Shown here: positions 61,775 to 64,000 of the stretch, piece after piece
How the letters are laid out: the number at the start of each line of letters is the position of its first letter
Position numbering within the stretch: the first letter of the stretch is position 1
Assembly: GCF_012034245.1 (NCBI RefSeq)
Contig: NZ_JAATEO010000013.1
Location: 1-64,000, forward strand
Source of the DNA: Micromonospora thermarum
Lineage (GTDB): Bacteria > Actinomycetota > Actinomycetes > Mycobacteriales > Micromonosporaceae
Direction of reading: 5' to 3'
DNA length: 64,000 bases
Program-made: the position numbers and the translations under genes
The notes under the pieces: model-generated
Seen by the model: only the letters and a program-made list of their open reading frames with translations
What the model was told of the DNA's origin: nothing
Database searches by the model: none

Positions 61775-62824
61775 TCAGCCCTCCCGCTGCTGGCGCAGGT
61801 TACGGATTTGATAGAACACGATCGGTACGACCAGGATGAACAGGAAGACCGCCAGCGCGGAGCCCTGGCCGTTCTCGCCGTAGCGGAACGCCTGGTTGTA
61901 CATCTCGTTGGCGATCACGCTGGTGTCGTAGTTGCCGTTCGTCGCGGTCCGGACGATGTCGAAGACCTTCAACGTGGCGATCGACAGCGTCACCACGACG
62001 ACGATGACCGCCGGCCGGATGCTCGGCATGGTGATCTGCCAGAACATCTGCCACGGCGTCACGCCGTCCAGGCGGGCGGCCTCGACGATGTCGGCGGGGA
62101 TCGCCTTGATCGCCGCGGAGAGCACCACCATCGCGAAGCCGGCCTGGATCCAGATCATGATGACGATCAGCAGGAACGTGTTGAGCGGTGGCTCCTGCAG
62201 CCACGCCTGCGGCGTGCCGCCGAGACTGACCACGATCTGGTTGAGCAGGCCGATCTGCTGTTCGCCCTCGCCACGGTAGGCGTAGACGAACCGCCAGATG
62301 ATGGACGCGCCGACCATCGAGATCGCCATCGGCATGAAGATCAGCGACTTGGCGACGGCCTCGAACCGGGCCCGGTCCACCATGACCGCGTAGAGCAGCC
62401 CGAACGACGTGGCGAGCAGCGGCACCAGGATGACCCAGATCAGCGTGTTGGTCAGCACCCGGACGATCGCGTCCTCGTCGAACATCCACACGTAGTTGCG
62501 AAGGCCGACCCAGTCCGTGCTGCTGGAGTCCATGAAGGACAGCAGCACGGTGCGGATCGCCGGCACCACCAGCCCGACCAGCAGCAACAGCACGGTGGGC
62601 AGCAGGAAGAACAGCCCGAACAGGTACTCCCGCTGCTTCGGCCGGCGGGGGAGCGGTGCGCCGCTCGCGGACGCGGCGACGAGCTTCCCCTCCTGGCGCT
62701 GGGCGAACCGGGCCGGTACGACGTCCAGCAGGAGGAGCAGGCCCCCCACCACCGCGACGAACGCGATCAGCCCGTACATGAGCATCAGGAGCTTCGGCTG
62801 TTCGTCGGCGAAGTCGAAGTTCAT
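61775..62824 (-). CDS. Carbohydrate ABC transporter permease (MalF-type)
   Basis: 349 residues. It has an extra N-terminal helix (about 10-35), a basic linker of about 30 residues, and six core helices with the EAA loop EAARLDGVTPWQMF. With the MalG-type protein it forms the membrane channel for an oligosaccharide. ATG 62824 (MNFDFADEQ) follows GGGAGGG; a longer open frame upstream crosses the hairpin and is rejected. Confidence 0.92.
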   Translation of the reverse strand: MNFDFADEQPKLLMLMYGLIAFVAVVGGLLLLLDVVPARFAQRQEGKLVAASASGAPLPRRPKQREYLFGLFFLLPTVLLLLVGLVVPAIRTVLLSFMDSSSTDWVGLRNYVWMFDEDAIVRVLTNTLIWVILVPLLATSFGLLYAVMVDRARFEAVAKSLIFMPMAISMVGASIIWRFVYAYRGEGEQQIGLLNQIVVSLGGTPQAWLQEPPLNTFLLIVIMIWIQAGFAMVVLSAAIKAIPADIVEAARLDGVTPWQMFWQITMPSIRPAVIVVVVTLSIATLKVFDIVRTATNGNYDTSVIANEMYNQAFRYGENGQGSALAVFLFILVVPIVFYQIRNLRQQREG

Positions 62825-62846
62825 CCACCCTCCCTCGGGGCTCGGC

Positions 62847-62891
62847 TCCGACGGTGGGCCGGCCCGCGTCGCGGACCGGCCCACCGTCGGA
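62847..62891 (-). terminator. Intra-operon hairpin between binding protein and permease
   Basis: A perfect 16-bp stem (62847-62862 with 62876-62891), 3 bp after the binding-protein stop. Its position fits partial termination or 3'-end protection that gives more binding protein than permease. Confidence 0.65.
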
Positions 62892-62894
62892 AGG

Positions 62895-64000
62895 TCACTT
62901 CGGCCAGCTGCCTTCGATGCCCTGGAGCACCGTGGCCGTGTCCTTGCCGTTGATCCAGTCGACCATGCCCTTCCAGAAGGTCCCGGCGCCGACCGCGGCC
63001 GGCATCAGGTCGGAACCGTCGAAGCGGAAGATCGAGCTCTTGTCCTGAAGGATCTGGACGGAGAGCTTGTCGATCGGGTTCGCGACGTTGGCGATGTCGA
63101 GCTTGTTGTTCGCCGACACCCAGTTGCCGAGCTTGGCCCGGCTGTTGGCGTGCTCGCCCGAGGCGAGGTAGGTCTGCACCGCCTGGACCTCCGGCCGGTC
63201 GGTGAAGGCCGCCACGAACTCGCCGCCGCCGAGCACCGGCTTGCCCTTGGCCGGATCGATCGCCGGGAAGTAGAACGCGAAGACGTCGCCGTCCTCGGCC
63301 ACCTTGGCGTTCTTCGGCCACTGGTTGGCGTAGAAGGACGCCTGCCGGTGCAGCGCGCACTTGCCGTCGACGATCGGCTGGCCGCCTTCCTGGAAGGAGG
63401 TCGTCAAGATGCTCTTGACCCCGCCGAAGCCGCCGTTGACGTACTTCTCGTTCTTCAGGATGGTGCCGGCCCGGTCCAGCGCCTCAGCCACCCGCGGGTC
63501 GTTGAACGGGATGCCGTGGCTGGTCCACTGGTCGTAGACCTCGGGGGTCTGCGTCCGCAGCATCAGGTCTTCGATCCAGTCGGTGGCGGGCCAACCGGTG
63601 GCGTCACCGGATTCGATGCCCGCGCACCACGGCTTGGTGCCGCTCGCCGCGATCTGGTCGCTCAGCGCGATGAGCTGGTCCCAGGTGGTCGGGACCGTCC
63701 AGCCCTTCTCCTTGAACGTCTTCGGCGAGTACCACACGAACGACTTCACGTTGGAGCCCAGCGGGGCACCGTACAGCGTGCCGTTGACGGTCGCGTACTT
63801 CAGCCAGTCGGCCGGGTAGTTCTGCTCGGCCATCGCCTTCGTGTCCGCGCCTACGCCCTTCAGCTTGCCGGCGTCGGCGAACCGCTTCAACAGGCCCGGC
63901 TGCGGGAGGAAGGTGATGTCCGGTGCGTTGCCACCGTCCACCCGTACCGGCAGCTGCGCCTCGAACTCGGCGTTGCCCTCGTAGTCGATTGTGATGCCGG
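62895..64000 (-). CDS. Extracellular sugar-binding protein of the ABC transporter (5' end outside window)
   Basis: The last about 367 residues of an extracellular solute-binding protein; signal peptide and start lie beyond 64000. Typical stretches are APDITFLPQPGLLKRFADAG, TLYGAPLGSNVKSFVWYSPKTF, TTWDQLIALSDQIAASGTKPW, and FYFPAIDPAKGKPVLGGGE. It captures an oligosaccharide, probably an alpha-glucoside given the GH13 enzyme, and hands it to the two permeases downstream. Confidence 0.9.
   Translation of the reverse strand, partial: GITIDYEGNAEFEAQLPVRVDGGNAPDITFLPQPGLLKRFADAGKLKGVGADTKAMAEQNYPADWLKYATVNGTLYGAPLGSNVKSFVWYSPKTFKEKGWTVPTTWDQLIALSDQIAASGTKPWCAGIESGDATGWPATDWIEDLMLRTQTPEVYDQWTSHGIPFNDPRVAEALDRAGTILKNEKYVNGGFGGVKSILTTSFQEGGQPIVDGKCALHRQASFYANQWPKNAKVAEDGDVFAFYFPAIDPAKGKPVLGGGEFVAAFTDRPEVQAVQTYLASGEHANSRAKLGNWVSANNKLDIANVANPIDKLSVQILQDKSSIFRFDGSDLMPAAVGAGTFWKGMVDWINGKDTATVLQGIEGSWPK

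Noticed and set aside
62847..62891. End of the sugar operon
   Set aside because: The hairpin lies between binding-protein and permease genes of one transporter, and the permease has a good ribosome site, so it is treated as internal.
1..64000. tRNA, rRNA or tmRNA genes
   Set aside because: No cloverleaf with TTC-loop signature or rRNA-like stretch was noticed in any intergenic region; a covariance search was not possible here.

Overview
The window is a very GC-rich chromosomal segment from a filamentous actinomycete, most likely Micromonospora or a close relative in the Micromonosporaceae. This is inferred from the codon and base composition, the Scy/FilP-type coiled-coil proteins beside ethylmalonyl-CoA genes, a complete conservon, an XRE/DUF397 pair, a CebR-type operator at a cellulase, and dispersed GGGGCCCC-type and GATCTTGCAC-type palindromes. 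No rRNA, tRNA, CRISPR array, insertion sequence or prophage was seen.

Layout. 1-9.9 kb: a truncated exported protein, DUF4126 membrane protein, the mismatch endonuclease NucS, an aldehyde dehydrogenase, an FHA protein with 33-bp repeats, two alpha/beta hydrolases, a duplicated-fused 3-hydroxybutyryl-CoA dehydrogenase and an AI-2E-type membrane protein. 10-20.3 kb: two DivIVA/FilP/Scy-like coiled-coil proteins, then an acyl-CoA block: crotonyl-CoA carboxylase/reductase (ccr), methylmalonyl-CoA epimerase, thiolase, a MeaB-type GTPase and the isobutyryl-CoA mutase large subunit (icmA, identified by Phe80/Gln198). A shared near-palindrome, TTAGCGATCGTTCA-like, lies upstream of the dehydrogenase, ccr, the epimerase/thiolase divergent promoter and icmA, which suggests one regulator acting on the set.

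20.4-34.2 kb: a YbbN-type thioredoxin, an arginase-family enzyme, a class B penicillin-binding lipoprotein, a 1684-residue NAD-glutamate dehydrogenase, a class F sortase followed upstream by an unusual His/Asp/Lys-rich repeat surface protein, and a secreted CBM2-GH6 cellobiohydrolase with a CebR/CelR-like operator. 34.2-40 kb: small conserved proteins, a sodium:solute symporter pseudogene with two internal deletions, two related acidic proteins sharing a C-terminal domain, DUF397, a frameshifted XRE regulator, and a coupled pair of small proteins.

40-52.4 kb is a signalling region: a complete conservon (cvnABCD), a lactonase-fold protein, a membrane-anchored substrate-binding/VWA protein, a polyprenyl-phosphate sugar transferase, a SpoIIE-like phosphatase with a degenerate metal site divergent from a MarR regulator, and a PAS-GAF-SpoIIE phosphatase broken by a frameshift in a run of six C. 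52.5-64 kb is carbohydrate catabolism: a ROK repressor divergent from xylA-xylB, an MFS transporter, and a leftward operon of a sugar-binding protein (cut by the window end), two ABC permeases, a LacI regulator and a GH13 alpha-glucosidase.

All assignments rest on reading the sequence and on remembered family motifs; no database search was run. Start codons were chosen by Shine-Dalgarno spacing, overlap with neighbours and family length, and are flagged where uncertain.
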